The notes beneath the pieces are model-generated. The model searched no databases. It worked only from the letters and a program-made list of their open reading frames with translations, and had not been told where the DNA came from. Below are positions 36,036-47,165 of a DNA stretch of 64,000 nucleotides, piece after piece. The DNA is from Lethocerus indicus (lineage: Eukaryota; Arthropoda; Insecta; Hemiptera; Belostomatidae), in the NCBI GenBank assembly GCA_019843655.1, contig JACDQD010000011.1, positions 18,691,333 through 18,755,332 of the forward strand, written 5' to 3'. Position 1 is the first letter of the stretch, and each line of letters starts with the position of its first letter. A program made the translations under genes and the position numbers.

Positions 36036-36858
36036 TAAGAAGGCCTCTCTTGGCCATGATAAAACTTCGAAACTTTGCTAATTCACGAAAGTTCGATAGC
36101 AGGCCTTCGATCAATCGAAAACTGCGAACACGGAAATCGTTAATTTCCGTTCGTTAATTGCCGGCCTCACGTATAGACGAGGACTCTTCTGGAACCAAAA
36201 AAATTTCGGACAAAACAAAAGGAAGGCCGCAAAATTGACGCAAGACAAACAACCAAAACTTTGGCATCCACCAATCATAAGAAAGATCTGAAATATGAAC
36301 AAAAAAAAGCAGGTGATAACGGTCAAAACAATACAACAAATATCATGAAATTCATTGTTATATCCCCCATTTCAGTCTAGTTTATCTTTCCTTATTTCCT
36401 GTTAAAACTCTGAAAAAAGTAAAATATTGTTGTTGAATTGCAATTCTCCTAATTACATTTTGTCCGTGCTGTTTACTCCGTAGATTAAATGTAAAATTCG
36501 CTTTCTTATAAAGCGGTAACATAATAAAGGACCCCGGTCCAACAATAAAAGCTATACAATTTAAAAGTATATTGGATTCAATCGATTTCTGTGATTTTCT
36601 GTTACTTACTGACCTATCTAAAAACCGCAGGCCCAACTCCAACTATAAATAAGATTCAATAACACTGTTTTAAATTGGTACAGGGGCTTCTAATTCCCCG
36701 ATTGTTGGGCCCCTTAACAACACATATACTTATACCTAATTCACCGGCAATTATTTCAGTCCTTAATGGTATTTAATAGAATGACAGAAAATGTAATTAC
36801 AATCGACTTTGCCGAGGGCAAAAACCCTTGAAGAAATTTATTTTCAATTATGTAAGGT

Positions 36859-37048
36859 TTGACGTAGATTTCGTGCGTTTCCGTCTCCTCTCGCCGCTGT
36901 TTGGTCTTTTGCTAGACCGGTTTCGGCCGCTCGCCATCTTCAGTAGCGCTGTATCAGCCACTTTCGGCGCTCCGGAGATGAGACAGAGAACGCGCACAAA
37001 ATCTACGGTATTCGTAACAGCTCGCAGACCACAAGACAGGTGTGTTAA
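36859..37048. mobile_element. Foldback element, asymmetric copy
   Basis: The left arm is nearly full (GACGTAGATTTCGTGCGTTT, CTCCTCTCGCCG, GGTCTTTTGCTAGACC, GGTTTCGGCCGCTCGCC, ATCTTCAGTAGCGCTGT). The right side has only outer parts (GGAGATGAGACAGAG, AAATCTACGGTATTCG, CGCAGACCACAAGACAGG). Confidence 0.82.
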
Positions 37049-38324
37049 AAATGGAAGGTACAAAAAACTGAAAATTGGTACCGACACTCGAAAATATGAA
37101 TTATCGGAATTTTCGTACAGCATAATAATTCGAAACGATTCGCTTATCTGCCGATGTTTACTCGCGCTTTCACTCGTCGCGATTAAAAGTGTACATTTTA
37201 CGATACGAAATCAGTCGAAAAATTTTTCACGGTTACGTCCAAACTGCGACGGGCCATTTCGACGTTTCTAGTTCCTCCAACTCTTCGGCGGAAACATCTA
37301 CAGAGAAATACGCAAATAGACGTCCGTATCGGGCGAAATGGACGACAACGCAGATTTCGCCGTACGAAATATCTATTTTCAGCGTTTCGGTCAATGAACC
37401 GTATTTCGAATCTAATCGAGATCGTTTCAATTACATAAGCAGCTATCGTTATGAAATTGGATCGTCGATGGGCATTAAACCCCCCGGCATAAAAAAAAGT
37501 GTTACAGACAAGGATTATAGGCCGTCGGCACGTAATTAATGTATAAATATATGATATATGTATATAGGTTCGTATGTATTACTACGGTTTTTAAAACATA
37601 GGGAATATATTTAGGATGTAGGGAGTCCTACAGTGTTCCGGATTCATTGATGTTCTTCAGTTGAAATTTACCGAATATTAGGCAAATTCAAGCACTTGAA
37701 AGGCCACAATTTCCTGCTTCGATTCTCCGTAGAGGTCTTAAAATAAGAACAAACTACTTGGCTCAAACTTTGTTCAAGATTGAGGCATTAGTTCGATACT
37801 CATTTTATGACTAAAAATTGAGCTCATTTAAGTTTGATTAATATTTAGGCTAGGCCAGGTTAGTAGTATACTTAACTCTTTAAAAACTACTTACATAGAG
37901 TAACTAACTAGGAGGAATTAAAGTAAATACTGGGATTCTAATGGGGCGGATTCTGATAGATCCCCAGAGACGGTCTGTCGGCGACTACTGATTTTGGCGG
38001 ATCGCCGAAACTGTTCTACTCGGGTAACTATCGCTACTAACGGTTTATAAAATCGAGGCCAAGGTTTCGTATTCGCTTCGTGTCCGACGCTGCACGGCTA
38101 TCTCGAGTGTCGGTGTAAACATATTCGATAAAAACGGGCTGTCAACTATTTATTTCTCGTTACTATTGGTAATCAACCATCCCTTTCATAACATTATTGT
38201 TATTGCCTCGGGTCCGGTCGGTCTTCGTTTCATTTTTCGATAATTCTAGGTAATATATTAGATATTTTCAATATGGAAGCAAAAGTGAATCTCCAATTGT
38301 ATCGGATATTTTTTCAGTTTAAAA

Positions 38325-38622
38325 TACCTGTTTTTGTGGTCTGCGAGGGGTTGGAATACAGTAGATTTCGTGTATTTCTGTCTCCTCTCGCCGGTTTGGT
38401 CGTCTGCTAGACCGTTTTTCGGCTGCTCGCCATCTTCAGTAGCGCTGTGTCAGTCACTGCCACTTGACTAACACAGCTACTGGCGAGCGGCCGGAGGAGA
38501 CAGAAACACAAGATATCAGAGATATTTTTTAATTATCCGCCAAGAATAAATTATATTATCGTAGATTTCGCGTTCACCTCTGCGGTATTCCAACACGTCG
38601 GAGACCACAAAAACAGGTATTT
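38325..38622. mobile_element. Foldback element with doubled right tip
   Basis: The left arm is complete from AAAATACCTGTTTTTGTGGT to ATCTTCAGTAGCGCTGTG. The first right arm is CTACTGGCGAGCGGCCGGAG, GAGACAGAAACACAAGATAT. About 35 unrelated bases follow, then CGTAGATTTCGCG and a right tip CGGTATTCCAACACGTCGGA, GACCACAAAAACAGG, TATTT. Confidence 0.82.
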
Positions 38623-39813
38623 CGAGCTAAATAAGACTTGTGTTTAGAAATATGAAAACACACTTTTTTACCCCCCGCTTTCGGCCCATTTTGAATACCG
38701 TTCTCACGCAAACAGAACCCCCCCCCCAACATAAGAGCGCCCATCGCCCTGACTTTCGGCCGGAAATACCGCACAGTCGATTAACTATAGTACAAATCGA
38801 TGTTGCCATTAGAGTCATGCCGAGATACTAATCTGGACGTGAGAGCTGTGTAACATTTTCGCACACCCATTGTGTCCTCCAACCCCTCGTCCTCGTCCGT
38901 CCTCATCCTCCCCTTCTGGCTCCCTCTCTCCAACACCCCCCATCTATTTCCCACGAGAGAAAGTGAAATTCGCGGACGCTGTCTGAAAAATTGTTCCCGA
39001 AAATAAGAGTACAGAAAAATAAATTATCGCCGGGCGGAACAATGGGACACGACCATTTTTTTTTTTGGGCGGGGAGGAAACGGCAAAATCGAAATCTGTA
39101 TTAACTGCTTCGAATGAAATGATGTTGTAGCCCCGAAATTGGCCTGCTTTCTAAGAGTTATATATCTCTCTCTCAGGCCCGCTCTAGACGCATCGGTTGG
39201 GCACTTTCACCGAAAATGGACGATCCGCGTCCGCTTTTTTTTTTTATCCATCGGCGAATTGGAAACTCGGTTTATTTACCGAAGCGGGGGAAGATCTTTT
39301 GGGCTGGCGGTGTTCGTATTGTTTTTACAAATCCTTATACAGCTCAATTAGGCCTACTTAGGACTGACTTAAGGACTAAAGTCTAACTAAGTAAAAATGC
39401 CGAAAAAAGAAATTATGGAGGCCAACATGAGTTGAGAGCCTAAACCTACTACAAAGTGTAAAAAATAAGGGGGGCAATTAAAACTTAAAATTAAGGAAAA
39501 TAAAAAGTGTTTCAATTTTTTTTGTAAATGTAAATAAATAAATATCGTAATGCCTGAAAATAATATAGTATATATATTTTGTATTTCGAATTAATGCACC
39601 CGCTGCACAATAAGTTGTCAAACCCTGCTTTAGTACATACTCTGTATGTCGGTGCTCGTTCTCAAACGCAATATTAAAATTGCTAATTGAAAAGACAATC
39701 AGTTTATATTCTTCTAATGTATATATAGAGAGACGGCTTGGAGGACGAGTTCGGAGTTTTAAACTGATCGACTATTAAACTGATATTGTAACGGCCATGG
39801 CAGGGGGCTCCTT

Positions 39814-39928
39814 TCATGGCGGGGCGAACACGTACGCGTCCGACATAGAAGAACTTTCTTCTTCTGGCTCTCCGCGGTTATACAACTTGGCTGGACGGAC
39901 ACGTCGGCCAAAAAGTCGGCCACGTTTC
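39814..39928 (-). CDS. Candidate terminal exon, unrecognised
   Basis: Acceptor GGGCGCTTCCACTTTTCAG precedes a 37-residue frame ending at TGA: KRGRLFGRRVRPAKLYN, then RGEPEEESSSMSDAYVFAPP. A basic stretch followed by an acidic/serine tail is natural for a protein C-terminus, and G/C-ending codons are common, as in LSM11. A short 3' UTR with AATATA-type hexamers follows, but no AATAAA was seen close by. One leading base gives phase 2 entry. If real it ends a separate minus-strand gene, which would restrict where the LSM11 5' exon can be. The product is not recognised. Confidence 0.32.
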
Positions 39929-40004
39929 CTGAAAAGTGGAAGCGCCCAAGTGGACGACACCACTTAAGCGTCCATTCTTCACTCCAATCCGGAATCCGGG
40001 ACAC

Positions 40005-43000
40005 AAAGTCCCAATACGCTCCTATCTTTCTTTAAATAATATTTTTCGAGACATTTTCGGTGAAATATTAACGCCCATTATCGTACTAGCTAAGCACGTA
40101 ATGTACTTAACCTTATACAGGTATCGAGTGAGGTTTCAGAGGACCCTTCTTAAGTTTATCTGTTAGTCCTTAATCGATATTTCGTTAACTAATATTTCGC
40201 TGACCGGCCTCAATGTATTTAATTTCACGTACTTACTTTAAAACAGTTTAAGGGCTGTTATTTATCACTGAAACTGGTACACTTGAGGCGGGGAGAATTT
40301 TTCTTTCCCAACAGACAAGGAAGTGGCGGATTTTGCCCAGGATAAAAATTTGATCTCTCGCCGAACTTGTACTTTGGGGAAAGTTTCGGAAAATTTCGTT
40401 TCCGCGCACGGAAGCCCCTTAAATTAATTGAGGAATTGTGAAGCTGTTCCGAAGTTGTACTAGCTGAGCACTGATTCCAATTTCGAATCGGAGGAAAATT
40501 CGTCCCCGCATAGCTCGGTCCCGAAGTAAGGTGAAACCTGCGAATTTGTCACGTTTTAACCGGCTTATACCGACAGTCTTACAGTCTTATTAACCCCGTG
40601 CACCGACACAAAGTACCGTCAACAGTGCCAAGTGTGTTTGTGGCCTATTACTACAGCAACAAGTATTACCGTGTACCGAAAAGTAATCGACAATCTGATA
40701 AGACGTATTTCGGTATTGAGGAGTTCCTCGAGAGGGGAATCGAAAATTTGCCGGAAAAGTGGTAGAGAGTTGTCGATAATATCGGTGAATATATACAGTA
40801 GATTAATAATTAAAGGGGGGGATGGTCAAACCCCCCCCCCGAGCTAAGTGAAAGTAACGAAAATGCTTTGGAACGTGTAGAGAAAGGATTGTAAAAAGTG
40901 AAGCGGAGAAGTGCACTTTCTCGTGTCCGGCCACCAGTGCACCGGAACTGCATCCAACGCTTCCGCGCCAGAGTGAAAGCCGGCCGCCTCTTCCTAGAGA
41001 AAAAAAACGGTTCCCAGACAACGCCCACGTGTTTCATTTCCCGATCTGGATTTCTTGTTGCGAATCGACTGCGACCGCGAAGTTTCTCGATACAATGCGC
41101 CTCCGGAAGAATCGGCGGAAAAACTGGCCCCTCCTTCGAGTCTCGCTTCTGAACGATTTCCGGTTTCGGTCGAAAAATCCTTAGAAAAAAAAAATAATAG
41201 GCTCAATCAATCCGACCGGTGAGGAACGCGAAATCTGCGGTATATTCGTTTATTCCCTGAGTGATACCGCAAAAAAACGGCCGCCTCTACGCGTTTTCGT
41301 ACGGAATATTACGTCGATTGCGGAACCCAAAATCCGTTCGTAATTGTTGTATTCGAGCCATAGAGGGGTGAGAAATATGACATATTTAATGGGGCGTTAA
41401 TGGGGAGTTAATGATAACTGGAAAAAAAATTCTAATTCTCGGACCATTTTTTAATTAGAAACTATTTAAACTACCAGCGATACGGAAGAACTTTCCCAAA
41501 GAAATATGGAAATACAGCGGTGATAATAATTATTAGCGGTGGAACGAACAAAGTACATTGGGCAATATCTTAGAGGTGAATTTAAGCCCGTTCATTTTTA
41601 ATAATTTAAAACTTTTAAAGAACAAATGAAATACTGATGAAATATCTGTGGGTTCGGCCAGATCATCGAACATTTTTTAAAGTCTATAAACCTATTGAAC
41701 GGTTTAAATATATTATTTGGTTTTATATCGATCGAGATGCTAATTACTCGTAACGAGCTCACTTATTAACGGAGTAAAGTCGTCGTATCCGCTTTATCGC
41801 TCCCATTAACTGGCCACTTGTAAAACTGAAAGCGGATTAAGTCGACGCTTAATTATAAACGACCTGTGTATTGTATATCGCCTTATTTGAATACACAACC
41901 GGTTAATTATCGGAGGAATTCCGAAGATTTAAATTGACGCTTTCCTCCCTCTGTGAAGACTAACGAGACGCAACCGTACACAATTACGTGGCACAACGTT
42001 ACGTACAGGAAAACAGCTACAGAATCGGTTTATTAAATGAGGAAATCAATATTTTTACAAGGCGATCAATATTACACTGCAAGCTTTATAGTCAATTCCC
42101 TAAATTGAAAATAGTTTAATGGACAAAACACAGGTCGCATTGTTAATTACCAGTGGGCAATCAAAAGTCATTTATGACTCAACCTTTGGACACTCATAAT
42201 AGGCACTTTTATTTAAGTTATCTACACGCTGTAACGAGGGTATTAAAAACAATAGTAATAAAAAATTGGTTTGTGCGCGTAAATAGAAATTTCTAATCGA
42301 AAGAGGCAAAACCGCGGAAGGGGGGGGGGGTCAAATTTTGATCGATTTTCAGGAAACACAAAAATGGCTTATCGATTTTTACACAAATTATTGCGGCTAT
42401 ATCTACCAGTGTGCATCTCCGAATAAATTAATTTGAGCGAAGTATCCACGTTTTGGGAACATATCTATGCGCAGAAACGACCTGTATTTGCACAAGTGAT
42501 GGTGGAAATGGTTCAAGTAAAAAAAAAAATAATTCTTGAGTCAATTCGCTCCCATAAATAATTAGCGGTTTCCCTTACAATTTTACGACGGCGGATCGAG
42601 AAAAATTCATTCATTTGAATTGATGAATGTATATAATTTAAAATATTTCACTCTCGGCTTCTATCCCAAGTTCTTGCCAAGGGTTCAATGTTTTTTTTTT
42701 TTAAATAATAGTAATAAGTTAAAGATTTATGGCCGTAACTGTTATTACTTCTAAAGAAACTTTATAGTTTATAAGTTTCCTCTTCCGAAATAAAACTTCT
42801 TCAGCACAATAAGAGAAAATTTAGTGATTCGTCTCAAGCGGGGATTACCGGTGTAAAATGGCAATGACGCGGACGTAAATCAAGGAAATGAGATAGTTAA
42901 GGACGGGTCCTTAACTTCGTAAACGGCGATGGTTTTCAATTTTTCCGATATAAATCGGCAGTGAGTTATGCCGTTCCAGGGACGTGCGCGCAAGGAGCAT

Positions 43001-43989
43001 CATCGCCTGTTATCGCGTAGAAGGATCAATTCCTATTTATTATTTTACGACGATATTGCGAATCCTTCGTGGAGAACTTCCTGGACGTTTACATATATGC
43101 GTACGGCGTCCTTTGGCCGCCATTTTCGAACCTTGAAAAGCTCGGCCCCGGTTCAATTCAACACGCCAGATGCGTCGCTTCTTGCTCTTTTCAAGAGCGG
43201 CTCGCGACTCGTCGCAAATGTTTAAAAACCGAGATAGCGGGTGAAAATAAAGCTCCAGCGGAGCAATGGGAATGGGAATTTCGTGCTGAATAAGGAAGCC
43301 TTACCGGCGGGTCGGTCCCGCTTCTATAAGGGCCTTGTACGAATGAGCCCCCGACCTTCGCATTAACGAATCCCCGAGAGCCTATTAAAAGAACAAGGAC
43401 TTTATGTGCAATCGCTCGCCATAACTTCGTCAAGTTTTTTCTCCCTCCCTCCCTCCCTCCTGTCTTTTCCGCAACGTTTCCTGGTTAAAAATGCATTGTT
43501 CGAGTCGCCCCACAGCAATTATCCCAACTCTAGTTCATCAACAACCCCCAGTCGATATAGACCAGCCCTTACAGCTAAAATTATTTATTACGTTCGGTTA
43601 ATTATAGAGTTTGATGAAATTAACACTTTGCACTTTGTTTCCAGAAGAAATGCCCACATTTCTTCGATAGTCACACTGTGCCAAGTTCGCCTTATCGAGT
43701 GCGGTGATAAGAGTTTTGTTTTCTAACTTTGTTCATAACGTAGTTATTTGTTTCAGTAACTATTTCATTTACAGTTTGATGTTAAGTGCGGTCCTGCAGG
43801 AATGACTCCGGCTATAAACGGTATTCTCGAGGGTAATTTCTTCGTTGAGCGACTCTAAATCAAATCATCTTCACACGAGCTTATTTCATTACTACGTTGC
43901 GTGGTAATAAAGAGAGAAATTTCAATTTTTTCCGTTCCTTCTGCCGGGGCTGTCAAGTTCGAACCGATGCCGAAAATGCAGTCCGCCTC
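40005..43989. other. Largely featureless stretch
   Basis: AT-rich single-copy-looking sequence with short open frames on both strands around 40900-41220 and 42968-43440 that lack confirming splice sites or recognisable motifs. Confidence 0.5.
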
Positions 43990-44016
43990 TTAGTTTGAAA
44001 AGGGACATTACGTCGT

Positions 44017-44192
44017 CCCCGTAAGATTCTATGCGCGGTGCTTAGTACCGAACTTCAAAGAACGATATCACAAGCATAAAAAAGACAACTATCGCCACAA
44101 CATAAGGAAACATAAATAGATTGCACGGCGCATCGAATTTCAGCACCAAACAAAGTGGTGAGCGAGGAGAGTCACCTCTCGAGTGCAAAGGG
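44017..44192. mobile_element. TTAA-target MITE (piggyBac type), copy 1
   Basis: Matches 53734-53906 closely. The 5' end is CCCCGTAAGATTCTATGCGC, whose flanking TTAA is lost. The 3' end is CTCGAGTGCAAAGGG followed by TTAA. CCC/GGG tips with TTAA are the hallmark of piggyBac-like elements. No coding capacity. A second right-end-like sequence (CCTCTCGAGCGCAAAGGGTTAA) lies about 100 bases downstream, ending near 44292. Confidence 0.75.
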
Positions 44193-45149
44193 TTAATATA
44201 CAGAAACATAAGGACAGAAAATCATCTATTATGAGAGTTATGTATGTAAACGTTATTTAAATATAAGCGAGACCTCTCGAGCGCAAAGGGTTAATGTGAG
44301 GATTGAAAATTTAAAAAAAATTCCTATCCTTGTCGACATTAGATTTATGAAAGTGAGATTGGACATACTGACCGAGTCCGCAAGTGAATCGTACTGACCC
44401 TGTTGGACAAAAGGGGCGTCGAGGGTTGAAAATTCGACTTCTACGATACTATTTCACCGGCGTGACGTACATTTCAAATCGTTAGTCGTAGTATCGCGGC
44501 AACATTCGTGATGCCCCACAGGGGGTGGTTCGGATGCTATCGGGTCACAGCTGACGGGCGTAAACGCTGGGAGAGGGAGGGAGGGAGGGAGGGAGGTAGG
44601 AGAGAGGTCGGTGGCCCTGAGAAGGGCCCTATCGATTGTGGGCATGAATGGGAGGCCCGCCCCCACGGGGAGGCTAACGACCTCCCACCTGTTGAGCCGA
44701 AAGGCGGGACAAAAACCGCCCCCCTAAATACGGGCTTCGAACACGCCGCCCCCCTTTTATACCCCCAGTTAACAACACTACTTAACGTTTACTGTTTTTC
44801 TTTTCATGTCTTCTTCCAGAGAACAATTCAATTTACAGAAAGAAACAAGAATTAATATTTTGCATATTTTGAATTAAACACAAGTTGAAGTTAATTCTAC
44901 TGATTCAAATGTCCGATTACTCCGTAAAGCGCCTTTTGGGCGGAAAATAATTTTCACCGTAAATAATTGTCATTACTCTATTAATCCGTAGAAGATTTTT
45001 CCAGCCTAACAAAAATACCTCAGAAGCTATTTGAAGTTGTACTTCTTGTATTTGAAGTCTGAGCTCAAATCAAAGTATTTAACCTGGATAAATATGATTA
45101 ACCTCTTCGGAGAAATGTATCGTAGATTGTCTATTCGTAAATATTCATA

Positions 45150-45213
45150 ATTTTTTTTTTCTCCTTGTTTCAGGTGAGTTGTACTACGCCATCGTCGGGT
45201 CCGTAGCGTAAGT
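45150..45213 (+). promoter_or_regulatory. Recursive-splicing (ratchet) site candidate 2
   Basis: A strong tract (TTTTTTTCTCCTTGTTTCAG) is fused to GTGAGT at 45173/45174, and a second donor TAGC|GTAAGTC follows 34 bases on (45208). The 34-nt interval could instead be a micro-exon reading ELYYAIVGSV in one frame. The shared architecture with 26408 argues for a ratchet site with its transient exon. No neighbouring plus-strand exon was found. Confidence 0.55.
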
Positions 45214-46835
45214 CGACGTCAAGAATTAATGTGTTAATATGAATTAATTAGCAGGCTGTGGTCGATTAACTCTAAAAGTCGGGGCTTGTTTCGGTATGAA
45301 AAACGAGAGTTCTTGTTCGGCCGGCCGGCCGTGCGAAACGATTTTTCCATAACGGCTAATAAAGGTGTTAATGAAATGGGAAATTATGGAAGGAAAAGGG
45401 AAAGTGTAGCGGGATGGGGGGGGGGGAGATGAGTCGGTTGGAAATTTTTACCAACTCTCTCTCTCTCCCATTAAGATAAAGCCATCACGGACTTCTCTGT
45501 GCGTAAATCACACGATAGTACTCTTCGCTATGTGTATTTCTATCGGTGTGCTTTCTCCGAATTCTGAAAATCTTTTTTTATATTGAAGCTGCTATCGAAT
45601 CCCGAAATCGCGTTCCAAAATTCCGATTCAAACGATTTTCGGCGTTTGGGAAATTCGCAAAACTGAACACTGTGTGATTGGACCTGTCACCTCGAATTCG
45701 TTCGAAGAATCGAAAATTATTATCGACGCCCAATTTCTCTTACCGTGTGACATTATACTTTCAATGAACTGTCTATAATTCTACAGGGTTCAGTTTGATC
45801 CAGGATACTGGTCAAGGGTTTCATGCCCGGAAATTTGAATTGACTGAAACTCTTTACAGTTTCACGTGTAGGAAATAATTTTGTTTTCAGACACAATATA
45901 AATCACACATCAATGATAATATTTCGGTTGCCATCAATCTACTGGGTAATGCGACGTACTGACTGTGGAGTCCAAAAGCAAAACCGGTCTATTTCATAAC
46001 CCAGTAGTATTTCATAACAAAATTTAACCATATTTTACGATACCATGTATCGATTGTCGGGCACGTTGCTGTGTATTGCAAAACGGGGGTAGGTAGTTGA
46101 GGGTCTGCGACGATATCCCTAATCGATGTCCCATATCGCGGAAAGTTCCGGGTCCGTCCTCGGGGGCTGGGACAGTAGCCCCGGGGGGAAGGGGTTCGGA
46201 GGGCGCGCATTCTTTAGACGTCTAAAATTAGACGTTCCCTCGGCTCTGTGTCGTTATCGCGGAGGCTGGCTCTCGACTAACGCTAAACGGTACAAGCACG
46301 AACATCCATCGCATCGGCTACCACCCACCGAGCATCGAAAACAGGTCTAGAGAGAATGTCTTCAAAAAAAGAAGAAATTAGGCCATTGCCAAGGCCCAAC
46401 TACGGTCTATTTATTGTTATACGAGCTGCACTTGAATTCGGAACATATTTTTGGCTAATATTTATAATATTACCAAGTTTCTATTACTACTGTAATGAAA
46501 ACACTCGAGGCGCCTACAATTTTCATTGTTGTACTCTCCAAGGGCGCATACGATAAGAAAATGTTTTTTTCAGAACAGGAGAGAAGATATTGCGATACTT
46601 ATAGAGTGGACGTACAAGTACAAGTTGTTATTTGTTGGTAATTAAATTTTTTTTCTTTTTGGAGGACAGTTCTATACCGTCACCGGGATTCGAACCACCA
46701 GTCGCCGGTTTCTTCCCCATAAATTTTACCCTTTTCCCGGTATTAAGTCTTTTTGTTAACTTATTCTTTTTATTGCACACTCAACAATATTACATTTTAT
46801 AGGTTCAACGGGTTATTGTATGCATGGAAATATTA

Positions 46836-47165
46836 GGGTGTCCCATAAGTTTCTTCTTCTCGCCCTCGCTTCAATTGGCTCTTATCATTGGACCGATCTC
46901 TTATCAGTTTATGACAGACAGGTTTCAGTTGTCCCAGAGCTTTCGTCGCGGTGGCAAAGCGTCTTCTAACACTATAATCGGACTAGCTGAATATCCACGA
47001 GATAGTGGATGCCATTGACATTCCCGTGACAACGGTAAATAAGCATTTAATCAAGATTTGATATGTCCCTCGATAAGGGATATCAAGAACTTACGTGACG
47101 CCCTAATATTGAGGAAACGGGCTCTCGTTTTTTTGGGCACATCTCGTATGTGTTACGAGCTCCTC
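46836..47165 (+). pseudogene. Decayed mariner-like transposon with transposase HTH fragment
   Basis: It begins TTAGGGTGTCCCATAAGTTT, like a mariner terminal repeat next to TA. Downstream, in broken frames, are pieces recalling the second helix-turn-helix of mariner transposases (VDAIDIPVTTVNKHLIKI) and the following NLRD..LRKRA..FL segment. Several frameshifts and stops separate the pieces. The catalytic DDD region is not seen. The fragment is an old, inactive relic, and its subfamily cannot be fixed. Confidence 0.5.

Noticed and set aside
37189..37539. 116-residue plus-strand frame
   Set aside because: The opposite strand is also open, there is no motif, and no splice or polyadenylation support.
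44800..44860. Strong acceptor TTTTCATGTCTTCTTCCAG on the plus strand
   Set aside because: No downstream donor, and only an 18-residue frame follows. It is probably a chance pyrimidine tract.
45174..45207. 34-nt micro-exon encoding ELYYAIVGSV
   Set aside because: Kept only as an alternative. The same acceptor-donor layout at 26408 does not conserve this peptide, so the splice signals rather than the coding potential seem to be what is shared.
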